The position numbers were made by a program, and so were the translations under genes. Below the pieces are notes generated by a model that saw only the letters and a program-made list of their open reading frames with translations, did not search any database and had not been told where the DNA came from. Positions 26,740 through 35,640 of a DNA stretch of 64,000 nt are shown here, piece after piece. The stretch lies in assembly GCA_041494245.1 (NCBI GenBank), contig JBGQAK010000018.1:1-64000 (forward strand), in the 5' to 3' direction. The stretch's first letter is position 1, and the number at the start of each line of letters is the position of its first letter. Origin of the DNA: RBG-13-68-16 sp041494245 (GTDB lineage Bacteria; Acidobacteriota; Thermoanaerobaculia; Thermoanaerobaculales; Thermoanaerobaculaceae).

Positions 26740-28119
26740 TCACCGCTCCTGTCTCTTCGGTACTAGGCTGGAGTAGAACGCGGGGAGGTCCTCGCCTGTG
26801 ACGTTGAGAAGGACGCCCTGCTTGAGGTACGCGTTGTAATGCTGGTTCACGAGCGTGAACCGGCTCTCCGCGAGGGTGGACTCGGCGTCCAGGACGTCGG
26901 TCGACCGGGCGAGGCCGGACTTGTACTGGTCCTCCACGATCCGGAGATTCTCCTCCGACGCCTTGACGTTGGTCTCGGCCGTGGCGGCTTCCCTGAGAGC
27001 CTGCTGGTAGTCGTTGTACGCGCGGCTCACCTGGATCCCGAGCTGGCGCTGGAGGTCGGCGATCTGCTGGGTGGTCCTGGCGACCGCGAGCTCCGCCTCG
27101 CGTACGCCGGCGCGGCGGGCCCCGCCGTCGTACGCCTGCCAGTTCACGCCGAGGAACAGGTAGTTTGCGTTCGGGTAGAGGAGATACTGGTTCTGCTGGT
27201 AGGTGTGGGAGGCCTGCGCGATGAACGTCGGGTAGCTGTCCGCCTTGCGCACGGCCACCATGTCCTGCTCCGTCCTGAGGCGGGCCTGCAGCGCGAGGAG
27301 CCGCTTGTTCCCCTCGGCGGCGCGCTTGCCGAGGTCATCGGTGCCGGCCGCGAGAGGGGGCGGGGAAGGCAGCTGCGCGGGCAGGGCCAGCGGCTCCACG
27401 GGGTCGCGCCCCATCAGCCGGTTGAGCGCCTGCGTTGCGGCCGTCGCGTCGTTGTCGACCCTGCCGGCCTGGTCCTGGACCGAGCGCAGGCGGACCTCGG
27501 TCGCGAGCAGGTCGTTGCGGGCGACGACCCCCTGTTCGAAGAGGTCCTTCACCTCCCGCAGGTGGTCCCGCAGGCTCGCCTCCCGCTGGGCGACGACGTG
27601 CAGCTGCGCCTTGGACGCGAGGATCGCGAGGTAGGTCTCCATCCCCTCGAGCTGCGCCGCCCGCACGTCGGCCTGGCCCTGCATCCCCACGGCGTCCTCG
27701 GTGCTGCGCGCCACCCTGACCGCCCCGGAACGGCGCCCGCCGTCCCACAGCAGCTCGCTGACGTCCAACTCCCCGGTGAAGAAGTTCTTCTCCGAGGTCG
27801 GGGCGGCGAAGGCGCCGAAGATCGCGACGACCGGGTTGTCCCGGTTGAAGTGGCCGACCGAGAGGTCGACCGAAGGGTAGTAGGAGGCCTGGGTTCGCCT
27901 GGTGCTCTCCCTCGCGGCATCGAGATCGAGGCCGGCCGAGACCGCGACCGTCGAGCGGGACGCGATCTCGCGCAGCACCTCGGCCAGAGTGAGCTCGCCC
28001 TGCGGCGCCTGTGCGGCGGCTCCGGCCGCGAGCAGCAGCGCGGCCAGCGCTGTGCCCAGCGGCCGGCCCCCACCCGGCAGGCCATTCAGCAAAGCGGCAC
28101 GTCTGTGAGCTGCAGCCAT
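26740..28119 (-). CDS. TolC-family outer-membrane efflux protein
   Basis: 459 residues with a signal sequence (LGTALAALLLAAGAAAQA) and two repeats of the outer-membrane efflux domain rich in long helices (GELTLAEVLREIASRS, VEDQYKSGLARSTDVLDAES). It forms the trimeric exit duct of the tripartite pump with the two downstream genes. The first gene of the operon; AGGAG lies 8 nt before the ATG. Confidence 0.88.
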   Translation of the reverse strand: MAAAHRRAALLNGLPGGGRPLGTALAALLLAAGAAAQAPQGELTLAEVLREIASRSTVAVSAGLDLDAARESTRRTQASYYPSVDLSVGHFNRDNPVVAIFGAFAAPTSEKNFFTGELDVSELLWDGGRRSGAVRVARSTEDAVGMQGQADVRAAQLEGMETYLAILASKAQLHVVAQREASLRDHLREVKDLFEQGVVARNDLLATEVRLRSVQDQAGRVDNDATAATQALNRLMGRDPVEPLALPAQLPSPPPLAAGTDDLGKRAAEGNKRLLALQARLRTEQDMVAVRKADSYPTFIAQASHTYQQNQYLLYPNANYLFLGVNWQAYDGGARRAGVREAELAVARTTQQIADLQRQLGIQVSRAYNDYQQALREAATAETNVKASEENLRIVEDQYKSGLARSTDVLDAESTLAESRFTLVNQHYNAYLKQGVLLNVTGEDLPAFYSSLVPKRQER

Positions 28120-28148
28120 CTCGTCATCTCCTGTTCAGGGGTCGGGGA

Positions 28149-28181
28149 CCCCGCCCGCCGGCGCTGCGCGCGGCGGCGGGG
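28149..28181. terminator. GC-rich stem-loop between kinase-like gene and efflux operon
   Basis: CCCCGCC (28149-28155) pairs with GGCGGGG (28175-28181), and the helix extends with GCCG/CGGC after a one-base bulge. It lies after the stop of the cytidylate-kinase-like gene and before the efflux operon. It could end the upstream transcript or shape the efflux mRNA leader. There is no T-run on the minus strand, so intrinsic termination is doubtful. Confidence 0.35.
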
Positions 28182-28261
28182 CGCTTCTGACCCCAACGGT
28201 TGGTGTCACGTCGTCATTTCAAGCCGGTGCGGCACCGGCGGAATCGGGACGCAGCGACGGC

Positions 28262-28915
28262 TCACGGCCGCCCGCGTCGTTTCATGCGACTCGAGACCAG
28301 CTCGAGAACCCATCTCGTGGCGACGTCGAGGCCGCAGGCGCTGGTGTCGATGCAGAGGTCGAAGAGGCGGGCGTCGGTCCAGTGCCTGCCGGTGAACGTG
28401 CGGATGAACTCCGACCGGTGGCGGTCGGAGCGGTCCACCAGCTCCTCGGCCTCGGCCGCGGTCTTGAACCCGTAGACCTGCGTGATGCGCTCGACGCGCC
28501 AGTCCCTGCGGGCGTGCAGCATGACGTTGACGAGGCCCGGGTGGCCGGCCAGCACGTGGAAGCCGGCGCGGCCGACGATGACCGCGTCGAACTCCTTCGC
28601 GATCTCGCGGATGATCCGGCTCTCAATCTTGAAGACGTCCTTCTCGTACACCGCGGCGACCGGCGGGGGGACGAACGTCGTGTCCGGGCCCCCCAGGGAG
28701 AAGGAGTGCACGACCGAGTGCCAGAAGCCGGCCGCCTTCTCCTCCGCACCCTCGATGTCGTTCTCCCTCAGGCCCGCGGAGGCGGCCGCCCGCTGCAGGA
28801 TCTCCCGGTCCGCGTAGCGCATGCCGAGCGTGTGCGCCACCTCCTGGCCGATGGTCGAGCCGCCGCTGCCCAGCTGGCGCGAAATCGTGAGGACGGTTGT
28901 CGATCCCTGGCTCAT
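28262..28915 (-). CDS. Cytidylate kinase-like protein
   Basis: 217 residues of the cytidylate-kinase-like family (PF13189). The P-loop variant ISRQLGSGGSTIGQEVA is at the N-terminus, then MRYADREILQRAA and a central VIVGRAGFHVLAGHPG. It differs from true Cmk in the nucleotide-binding region, and the substrate is not established. The ATG follows GGGGAGG; the frame is open 13 codons upstream without a better site. Confidence 0.75.
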   Translation of the reverse strand: MSQGSTTVLTISRQLGSGGSTIGQEVAHTLGMRYADREILQRAAASAGLRENDIEGAEEKAAGFWHSVVHSFSLGGPDTTFVPPPVAAVYEKDVFKIESRIIREIAKEFDAVIVGRAGFHVLAGHPGLVNVMLHARRDWRVERITQVYGFKTAAEAEELVDRSDRHRSEFIRTFTGRHWTDARLFDLCIDTSACGLDVATRWVLELVSSRMKRRGRP

Positions 28916-29095
28916 GGCGTCCTCCCCTGCTCCGAGTCCGCGCCTGGCCGCCAAGGGTCAGCGCGTCATCCCCGGCGCTGCCATCCTACCGCGCCGAGCC
29001 CGCTCGTATCTCCAAAGAAGGAGAAGCGCGGAGGCGAATTCACTTCGCCGGAGCGTGGGGGGCTCGGGGGGCATTTTTGCGGCGGGAGAAAGGGT

Positions 29096-29117
29096 CGGGG
29101 GGCCGCAAAGCCCCCCG
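29096..29117 (-). terminator. Hairpin downstream of tRNA-Gly
   Basis: CGGGGGGC (29096-29103) pairs perfectly with GCCCCCCG (29110-29117) around a 6-nt loop. On the minus strand it begins 10 nt after the tRNA CCA end and is followed by ACCCTTTCT, a weak pyrimidine tract. Probably the terminator of the tRNA transcript. Confidence 0.55.
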
Positions 29118-29126
29118 AAAAGAAGC

Positions 29127-29201
29127 TGGAGCGGGAAACGGGATTTGAACCCGCGACTTCGACCTTGGCAAGGTCGCACTCTACCACTGAGTTATTCCCG
29201 C
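29127..29201 (-). tRNA. tRNA-Gly (GCC)
   Basis: Minus-strand cloverleaf: acceptor GCGGGAA pairs with TTCCCGC, D-arm CTC-AGTGGTA-GAG, anticodon loop TTGCCAA with anticodon GCC, T-arm GCGGG-TTCAAAT-CCCGT, discriminator T, CCA encoded. It lies 54 nt after the FAH-family gene on the same strand. Confidence 0.97.
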
Positions 29202-29255
29202 TCGACGCCCGGTCTCCCGGGCGGGGGAGAAAAATAGCAACGTCCCGGGTGTCCG

Positions 29256-30017
29256 TCAAGCGGCGCTGACAGTGTGGCGGAGGACGCCGATGCCGGCGAT
29301 CTCGACCTCGACCCCGTCCCCGGGCTGAAGTGGGCCAACTCCCGGAGGCGTGCCGGTGGTGATCAGGTCGCCCGGGTAGAGCGTCATGATGTGGGAAATG
29401 AACGCGATCACCTCTGCCACCGGGAAGATCATGTCGGCGGTGGAGCCCCTCTGGCGCACCTTCCCGTTGATGCGCAGCTCCAGGTCCAGCGCCTGGGGGT
29501 CGGGGATCTCGGTCTCCAGCCAGGGCCCCACGGGGCAGAACGTGTCGAACCCCTTGGCCCGTGCGTAGACCTTCTCCTTGCGCTGAATGTCGCGCGCCGT
29601 GACGTCGTCCAGACATGTGAAACCTCTCACATGCTCCAGGGCCCGGGAGGCGTTGACCCTGGACGCGGTCTTCCCGATCACGAGCGCCAGCTCGCCCTCG
29701 TATTCCACCCGACTCGACTGCTTCGGGATCACCACGGTGCCCCCGTGGGGCAGCAGCGCAGAGGGCGCCTTGAGGAACAGCAGTGGCTCCTCGGGGATCT
29801 CCTTGCCCATCTCCGCCGCGTGGGCGCGGTAGTTCAGGCCCACCGCCACGATCTTGGTCGGCTCGCACGGAGGCAGCAGCCTAGCCGTCGCGAGCGGCAT
29901 GGCGCCCGCGACCTTCTGGAGCCCTTCCCACGGCGGCGCCGCCAGCGGCGTCACCAGCTCGCCTTCGATCACGCCCCAGTGGGGCGTCCCCGCCACATCG
30001 ATCCGACAGAGTCGCAC
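29256..30017 (-). CDS. Fumarylacetoacetate hydrolase family protein
   Basis: 253 residues. An N-terminal cap is followed by the FAH fold: IVAVGLNYRAHAAEMGK, the metal-ligand region SRVEYEGELALVIGK, LDDVTARDIQ and GDLITTGTPPGVGP. Such enzymes hydrolyse or decarboxylate diketo acids, or tautomerise oxaloacetate; the substrate is not fixed by sequence. GTG at 30017 follows GGAGG and lies one base after the channel gene's stop. Confidence 0.87.
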   Translation of the reverse strand: MRLCRIDVAGTPHWGVIEGELVTPLAAPPWEGLQKVAGAMPLATARLLPPCEPTKIVAVGLNYRAHAAEMGKEIPEEPLLFLKAPSALLPHGGTVVIPKQSSRVEYEGELALVIGKTASRVNASRALEHVRGFTCLDDVTARDIQRKEKVYARAKGFDTFCPVGPWLETEIPDPQALDLELRINGKVRQRGSTADMIFPVAEVIAFISHIMTLYPGDLITTGTPPGVGPLQPGDGVEVEIAGIGVLRHTVSAA

Positions 30018-30018
30018 C

Positions 30019-31032
30019 TCACGCCTCCTTCGTCGCGACGCCCATGCAGAACATCTCCTCGAACTCCGCGAGGTGCTCGCGGATGCCCAGCACGACGAGC
30101 ACATCGCCCTCGTTGAGCGCGAGGTTGGGCTCGGGGTTGGGGAAAAGCGTCGCACCGCGCTGCACGGCAACGACCCCGACGCCGCAGCTCCGACGCAGGT
30201 CGGCCTCCGCCAGCGTCTTCCCCACCAGCGGGCTCGAGGGCGCGAGCCAGACCTGCTCAAGCTCGAGGCCAGCGGCCTTTCCCGCCCCCATCGAGAAGTC
30301 CAGGAACTCGACGACCGCGGGCTTCACAACGAGCTGCGCGAGCCGTGCTCCGCCGTGCTGGTACGGGTTGACGACACGGTTCGCCCCGGCGCGCAGGATG
30401 CGGGCCTCGGCCCCTTCCTCGCCGGCGCGCGCCACGATGAACAGGTTGGGGTTGAGGGAGCGGGCGGTGAGCACCGTGTACACGTTGTGGGCGTCGTCGT
30501 TGAGGCAGGCCACCAGGCCGCGGGCGCGCTCGACGCCGGCGGCGCGAAGGGTCGCCTCGGAGGTGGCATCTCCCTGGACCACCGGCACTTCCAAGGCGTG
30601 CAGATGGTGGACCTTTTCATGCTTGGCCTCGATCACCACGACGATGCGGCCGGCGCGGCGCAGCTCCTCGACCGCGGCCTGCCCCATGCGCCCCCATCCG
30701 CACACGATCTCGTGGTCGGAGAGGTTCTCGATCATTCGTGACCTCCGAACCTGGCCGAGGGCCTCGCGAAGCTGGCCCTCCAGCACGTTTCGCCCGACTT
30801 CCGTCAGGGCGTAAAAGATGATCCCAAGGCCCCCGAGCAGCAGCACCACGGTGAAGACCTCACCTGTGCGGGAGAGCGGAAACACTTCGCGGTACCCGAC
30901 CGTGGTGACGGTGATGACGGTCATGTAAAAGGCATCCCACAGGTTGGCGTTCTCGATGATGCGGTAACCGAGCGTCCCCGCGGCAAACACCCCGGCGAGG
31001 AGCAGGGCGGCGAACGCCAACCGTGATTTCAC
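30019..31032 (-). CDS. Potassium channel with TrkA-N (RCK) regulatory domain
   Basis: 337 residues: two transmembrane helices flank a pore loop TVITVTTVGYREV (filter at residues 44-49). An RCK/TrkA-N domain follows (VCGWGRMGQAAVEELRRAG) and a TrkA-C domain (ALNEGDVLVVLGIREHL). This is the MthK-like layout of a ligand-gated K+ channel. The filter reads TVGYRE where most K+ channels have TVGYGD. GTG at 31032 is preferred because the frame further upstream is not channel-like; TACACT lies just before as a possible -10 box. Confidence 0.83.
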   Translation of the reverse strand: MKSRLAFAALLLAGVFAAGTLGYRIIENANLWDAFYMTVITVTTVGYREVFPLSRTGEVFTVVLLLGGLGIIFYALTEVGRNVLEGQLREALGQVRRSRMIENLSDHEIVCGWGRMGQAAVEELRRAGRIVVVIEAKHEKVHHLHALEVPVVQGDATSEATLRAAGVERARGLVACLNDDAHNVYTVLTARSLNPNLFIVARAGEEGAEARILRAGANRVVNPYQHGGARLAQLVVKPAVVEFLDFSMGAGKAAGLELEQVWLAPSSPLVGKTLAEADLRRSCGVGVVAVQRGATLFPNPEPNLALNEGDVLVVLGIREHLAEFEEMFCMGVATKEA

Positions 31033-31191
31033 CTTTGCAGTGTAGCGAATGGCGCGCCGGCGCGTGCGATTCTCGGGGCTCGCCGGCGTCACGGCGGCGC
31101 ACGTAGACATCGAACCGGGATCAGGCTTCCGTAGCTGCGTTGTTCGGGCCGCGCTGGTCGTCGTGCGTGGCGATTTCCGGGTGTGGGCCTA

Positions 31192-31791
31192 CTATTGGAC
31201 CCGGTGCGGAAATGCCGGTTCGGCCAGGATCGCCTCGATCTGGCCCAGGTGGCGGCGCTCGTGGGCGCCGGTGATGTCCGTCCACTGGTAGAGGTTCAGC
31301 TCGAACCCCAGGGGGTGGGGGAAGCGCAATGCCGCCAGCTCGAGGGTGCCGAGGGCGGGGAGCTGCTCCACGACCGCGTGATGCGACTCGGCCAGACCGC
31401 ACCGGAGCTGCTCGATCGACAGCCCGCGGGTCGGCGTGACGCGGTCGGGGTTCTTCACCGGCCCCGAGGCGCCCACGTCCGCGATCGAGCGCAGGCGCGG
31501 CCACGAGCGGCGGCCCTCCGGCCGTGCCGCCAGCCCCTCGCGCCGGCCGTGCTCCACGAGCTTTCCGACCACGCGGGCGAACGACCGGTTGGAAAGCACG
31601 ACGTGGTGGAGCACCTCGCCCACCGACCAGCGGTCGGGCGCCGGCCTCCAGTCGGCCTGTGCCTGATCGAGGTTCCCGACCGCGGCCACCAGCGCCTCGA
31701 GATCGGTGGCCAGTCGCGCGCGCAGCTCTTCGAGCGCCGGCTCGAGCGGCGCGTTGGCATCAGCGGCGTGCGGCACTTCGGGATCCGTCAT
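31192..31791 (-). CDS. DinB-superfamily protein
   Basis: 199 residues, four-helix DinB/YfiT-like fold. Putative metal ligands are His in VGEVLHHVVLSN and the C-terminal pair in AHERRHLGQIEAIL. Members include thiol-dependent transferases and damage-inducible proteins; the reaction here is unknown. Single gene, convergent with nothing obvious; start ATG at 31791. Confidence 0.78.
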   Translation of the reverse strand: MTDPEVPHAADANAPLEPALEELRARLATDLEALVAAVGNLDQAQADWRPAPDRWSVGEVLHHVVLSNRSFARVVGKLVEHGRREGLAARPEGRRSWPRLRSIADVGASGPVKNPDRVTPTRGLSIEQLRCGLAESHHAVVEQLPALGTLELAALRFPHPLGFELNLYQWTDITGAHERRHLGQIEAILAEPAFPHRVQ

Positions 31792-31845
31792 GGTGCGGCA
31801 TTCTACCCGCGCGGGTTGCGGGGCGGGCCCTCTGGCGGGCGGCCG

Positions 31846-32649
31846 CTACGTCGACAGGAACTCGATCACCTCGTTGAGAACGGCCGCACCGCCCTCGGCC
31901 AGCACGGAGTGGGCGGCGCCGGGGACCTCACGGTAGCGCGCCTCGGGGATCGCCGCGGCCAGCTCGCGGGTGAAGGCGGCGGGCGCCAGCGGGTCCAGCT
32001 CGCCCGCAAGAACCAGGGTGGGGCAGGTGATCCCGGCGAGCTGCGGGCGCATGTCCCACCCCGTCTTCAGGTGCTCGAGCTGGGCCAGCGCGCCGGGCCG
32101 GTCCTCCGGGTCCGGGGTCCACAGGCGCGCAGCCTGCTCCACGAACCCCGGGTACCTGTCAGCGAAGGTGCCGGCAAAGGCGAAAGCCATCACCGCCTGC
32201 GACGCTTCGGCGGGGTCGAGGCGCGTGAACGCCAGCTCGAAGAAGCGCAGCACCCGCAGGTGCGATGGGGTCAGGCGGGCGCCGCAGGAGGCGACCACCA
32301 GGCGCTGAACGGCATCGGGGTGGCGCACCGTGAGCTGGCAGGCGATCAGGCCTCCCATGGAGACGCCGATGACGCCGGCCCCGGCAATGCCGGCGTCCGC
32401 GATCACCAGCGCGGCGTCGTCGGCGCTGCCCTCCAGGGTGAAGGGGTCGCCGCCGCGGGAGCCGCCGACGCCGCGGTTGTCGGGGGCGAGCACGGTGAAG
32501 CGGTCGGCGAGCAGCCGCGGGAGCTCGCCCCAGAGACGGGCCCGGGAACCAAGCCCGGCGAGGAGGAGAACCGGCGGGCCGCCGCCCCACCGCTCGTAGG
32601 CGACGGGGCCGCGCGGCCCGGGGATCGTTTTCGTGAGAGGCCCGTTCAT
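31846..32649 (-). CDS. Alpha/beta hydrolase
   Basis: 267 residues. The nucleophile elbow is GVSMGG, preceded by the oxyanion-hole region LLLAGLGSRARLW. The acid is Asp in AGELDPLAP and the base His in PGAAHSVLAEGG. The substrate is unknown. Two starts are possible: ATG at 32649 (MNGPLTK, where homology starts) and ATG at 32712 with a better AAAGGAG site, which would add 21 residues across a hairpin at 32687-32705. Confidence 0.82.
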   Translation of the reverse strand: MNGPLTKTIPGPRGPVAYERWGGGPPVLLLAGLGSRARLWGELPRLLADRFTVLAPDNRGVGGSRGGDPFTLEGSADDAALVIADAGIAGAGVIGVSMGGLIACQLTVRHPDAVQRLVVASCGARLTPSHLRVLRFFELAFTRLDPAEASQAVMAFAFAGTFADRYPGFVEQAARLWTPDPEDRPGALAQLEHLKTGWDMRPQLAGITCPTLVLAGELDPLAPAAFTRELAAAIPEARYREVPGAAHSVLAEGGAAVLNEVIEFLST

Positions 32650-32686
32650 GAGGCCGGTGCTCCCTGAGGTGCGACGTGATGGTTTC

Positions 32687-32705
32687 GTCCCGCCTCCGGC
32701 GGGAC
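32687..32705. terminator. Perfect 8-bp hairpin after thioredoxin gene
   Basis: GTCCCGCC (32687-32694), 3-nt loop, GGCGGGAC (32698-32705). It lies 33 bp past the trx stop codon on the minus strand. No T-run follows, so it may instead be an mRNA-stability or regulatory hairpin ahead of the hydrolase gene. Confidence 0.4.
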
Positions 32706-32737
32706 TCACCATGACCGCGCTCCTTTGCCGCAACGCG

Positions 32738-33064
32738 TCACAGGAGCGCGGTCAGCTTCTCTTTCAAGACCTTCTTGTCCACGGCCCCGATCACGCGGTC
32801 TACGACCTTGCCGCCCTTGAAGAACAGCAGGGTCGGGATGGACTGGATGCCGAACTTGATGGCGGTCTGGCGGTTGGAGTCCACGTCGAGCTTGGCGATC
32901 ACGGCCTTGCCGGTGTACTCGTCGGCCAGCGCCTCGACGTGGGGCGCGATCATCCGGCACGGCCCGCACCAGGTGGCCCAAAAGTCCACCATGGCGGGCT
33001 TCTCGCTGTTGACCACCGTGGATTCGAAGGTGGCATCCGTGACGTGAGTGACTTTTCCGCCCAT
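32738..33064 (-). CDS. trxA: Thioredoxin
   Basis: 108 residues, the usual length. The redox site WCGPC lies in MVDFWATWCGPCRMIAPHVE, and the cis-Pro in GIQSIPTLLFFKGG. A cytosolic disulfide reductase fed by thioredoxin reductase. ATG at 33064 follows AAAGGA at good spacing. Divergent from rsmA. Confidence 0.95.
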   Translation of the reverse strand: MGGKVTHVTDATFESTVVNSEKPAMVDFWATWCGPCRMIAPHVEALADEYTGKAVIAKLDVDSNRQTAIKFGIQSIPTLLFFKGGKVVDRVIGAVDKKVLKEKLTALL

Positions 33065-33219
33065 CGTGCGTTCCTTTCTCTTTCGGGGGACCGCGCACCG
33101 AGCCCCCGCAGTGTAGCGCGGCGTGGGCCGCGCAAATTCCACGCTGCGGGGGAAGGCAACAACGGTTTCCCGCCGCGCGCTGCCGCCGGAACAGGGTATT
33201 GTAGGCACGACTGGAGGGG

Positions 33220-34017
33220 GTGGCAACCGTGCGCACGCGGCGGCAGAAGCTGGGCCAGCACTTCCTGCGTGACGCCAGGACCGCACACTCCATCACCGCT
33301 GCCCTTGCTGGCCAGCCGCCCAGGGTGCTGGAGATCGGGCCGGGGGACGGGGCGCTCACTCGCTACCTCCTGGCGCGCTTCTCCAGGGTGCGTACGCTGG
33401 AGCTGGACGACGACCTCGCGGCCATGCTTCCGGGGCGCCTGGGCCGGCCGGCGACGCTCGAAGTGATCCACGGCGACGCGGTCACCACCGACCTGGACGA
33501 ACTCGCGGCCGGGGGTCCGTGGCAGGTGGCGGCAAACCTCCCCTACGGCGTGGGGACGCCGATCATCCGGCGCCTGCTCCCCCGCAATGACCTCTTCACG
33601 GTGCTGGTGGTGATGGTGCAGCTTGAGGTCGCCAGACGGCTCGTGGCGCCGCCAGGCGGGGCGGAGCGCGCCCTCCTCACGATCGAAGTCGAGGCACACG
33701 CCCGGGCCGAGCTGCTCTTCACCGTTCCCCCGCGCAGCTTCTCCCCTCCGCCGCGCGTGCGCTCGGGGGTCGTGCGCCTGGTGCTGCAGCCTCCTCCCGA
33801 TGCCACCGTCCTCGACAGGGCGCTGGAGCTGGCGGCGGTCGCGTTCTGCCACCGCCGGAAGAAGCTCACCAACGCCCTGGCCGCGGCGGGGCGCCCTTCC
33901 GAGCTCTCCGCGGCGATGGAGCGTGCCGGGGTGGACGCCCGTGTTCGCCCCCAGGATCTGACCCTCGCCCAGTGGCTCGCCCTCGGCGGCGCGATGCCGC
34001 AGGAGGCGACGGCGTGA
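33220..34017 (+). CDS. rsmA: 16S rRNA dimethyltransferase RsmA (KsgA)
   Basis: 265 residues. The N-terminal QKLGQHFL, SAM motif LEIGPGDGALTRYL and catalytic NLPYGVGTP are all present. It dimethylates the two adjacent adenines near the 3' end of 16S rRNA late in 30S assembly. GTG at 33220 follows GGAGGGG directly. First gene of the run rsmA-rnj-uppP-ftsK, overlapping rnj by 4 bp (GTGA). Confidence 0.95.
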   Translation: MATVRTRRQKLGQHFLRDARTAHSITAALAGQPPRVLEIGPGDGALTRYLLARFSRVRTLELDDDLAAMLPGRLGRPATLEVIHGDAVTTDLDELAAGGPWQVAANLPYGVGTPIIRRLLPRNDLFTVLVVMVQLEVARRLVAPPGGAERALLTIEVEAHARAELLFTVPPRSFSPPPRVRSGVVRLVLQPPPDATVLDRALELAAVAFCHRRKKLTNALAAAGRPSELSAAMERAGVDARVRPQDLTLAQWLALGGAMPQEATA

Positions 34018-35639
34018 CCGCGCGCCTGCTGCCTCTCGGCGGCCTCGGCGAGTTCGGCGCCAACTCCCTGCTCGTCGAGACCGACGGCGACGACCGGCTG
34101 CTGATCGACGCAGGGGCGGCGTTCTCCGACCTGGCCGCCTTCGGCGTCGGCTACGAGGTGCCCGACTTTGCTGCGCTCGGTGATCATGCTCCGCAGCGCG
34201 TGATCGTCACCCATGCCCACGACGACCACATCAAGGCGCTGGCGTTCCTGCGCGAGGCGTTCCCCTCGGTGCAGGTCGCGGCCAGCCGGACGACCCTGGC
34301 GTGGGCCCGGCGGGCCCTCTCCGACGGCGAGCCGCTGACGACGCAGGAGCTTAGGCAGGGCGCGGGCCTGAGCGCGGGAGCGTTCTCCGTCGAGGCCGTG
34401 CCGGTCTCGCACTCGATCCCCGGAACGGTCACGCTGCGCCTGCACGGCGACCCGGGCACGCTCGTGCTCGCCACCGACCTCAGGCTGGCGCCCTCGGCGC
34501 TCGGCGAGACGACCCCGGAGGATGCACTCGCGCGGTGGGGGGACGCCGGTGTCGACCTGCTGCTCCTGGATGGGACCAACGCGCTTGTGGACGCGGAGCC
34601 GCCGAGCGAGGCGGCGGTGGCGGCGGCAATCGTGGACGAGGTGCGGCGCGCGCGCGGAGCTGTGGTCGCGGTGTCGTTCGCCTCCCACCTCGGGCGCTTC
34701 CGTCAGGTGGCGATCGCCGCGGCGGAGGCGGGCAAGGTGGTGGTGCCGGTGGGGCGCGGCCTGGTGGAGTCGCTCGATGTGCAGGGCCAGCTCGGTGGCC
34801 TCAAGCTGCCGGTCGGCCTGGTGAGGCCGGCGCGCGAGTTGCGCAGGCTGCCGCGCGACCAGGTCGTCGTCGTGGCGACCGGCTCGCAGGGGGAGCCGGG
34901 TTCCGCGTTCTCCCGCCTGGCCGTGGACCTGCTCCCGGGGTTGCGCCTGAGGGCGGGCGACACAGTGCTGCACGCGGCGCGCGTCATCCCGGGCAACGAG
35001 CGCCGCCTCGCAGTGCTGTTCGACCACTGTGTGCGGCGCGGCGCGCGGGTCATCACGGCCGCAGAGGTTCCCATCCACGTCTCCGGGCACCCGCACAGGA
35101 GCGAGCTCGAGCGGCTCCTGGACCTCACGCGGCCGCGCGTGGTGGTGCCCGTCCACGGCCGCAGGCGCAACCTGGAGGCGGTGGCCGACATGGCGCGCCG
35201 GCGCGGCCTCGCTACGGTGGTGGTAGAGAACGGCGAGGAGCTGGCATGGTCCGGCGGCGAGCTCGCCCCCACCGGGGCACTTCGTCAGGTGGGGAGGATC
35301 CTGCTCGATGACGTTGGGGAGGAGGTGCTCGACCCCTCCGTCCTGTACCACCGCCGCTCGCTGGCGCGCGAGGGGCTGGTGGTGGGGGTGCTGCCGTGCC
35401 CGTGCACGGGACAGGGCCCGGTCGGCGAGGTGCAGCTTCACGTCTCCGGCCTGTCGCTCTCGCCGGCGGTCCGCGACCACCTTGTCGCAGGGCTCACCTC
35501 CGAGCTGGCCCGCGCCGGGGCGTTCGCGCGGCGCGATCCGGAGTGGCTGCGCAGTACAATGAGCCAGTGGCTGCGAAGGGAGCTGCGCAGGCGCACGCGC
35601 CGACGTCCCGTGGTGGTGGCGCTGGTGGTGGAGCTGTAG
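34014..35639 (+). CDS. rnj: Ribonuclease J
   Basis: 541 residues. The metallo-beta-lactamase motif THAHDDHIKAL (His67, His69, Asp71, His72) binds the two zinc ions. The beta-CASP part has GSQGEPGSAF and HVSGHPHRSELERLL. A C-terminal domain of about 100 residues completes the RNase J layout. It has 5' exonuclease and endonuclease activity in mRNA decay and rRNA maturation. GTG start inside the rsmA stop. Confidence 0.93.
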   Translation: MTARLLPLGGLGEFGANSLLVETDGDDRLLIDAGAAFSDLAAFGVGYEVPDFAALGDHAPQRVIVTHAHDDHIKALAFLREAFPSVQVAASRTTLAWARRALSDGEPLTTQELRQGAGLSAGAFSVEAVPVSHSIPGTVTLRLHGDPGTLVLATDLRLAPSALGETTPEDALARWGDAGVDLLLLDGTNALVDAEPPSEAAVAAAIVDEVRRARGAVVAVSFASHLGRFRQVAIAAAEAGKVVVPVGRGLVESLDVQGQLGGLKLPVGLVRPARELRRLPRDQVVVVATGSQGEPGSAFSRLAVDLLPGLRLRAGDTVLHAARVIPGNERRLAVLFDHCVRRGARVITAAEVPIHVSGHPHRSELERLLDLTRPRVVVPVHGRRRNLEAVADMARRRGLATVVVENGEELAWSGGELAPTGALRQVGRILLDDVGEEVLDPSVLYHRRSLAREGLVVGVLPCPCTGQGPVGEVQLHVSGLSLSPAVRDHLVAGLTSELARAGAFARRDPEWLRSTMSQWLRRELRRRTRRRPVVVALVVEL

Positions 35640-35640
35640 C

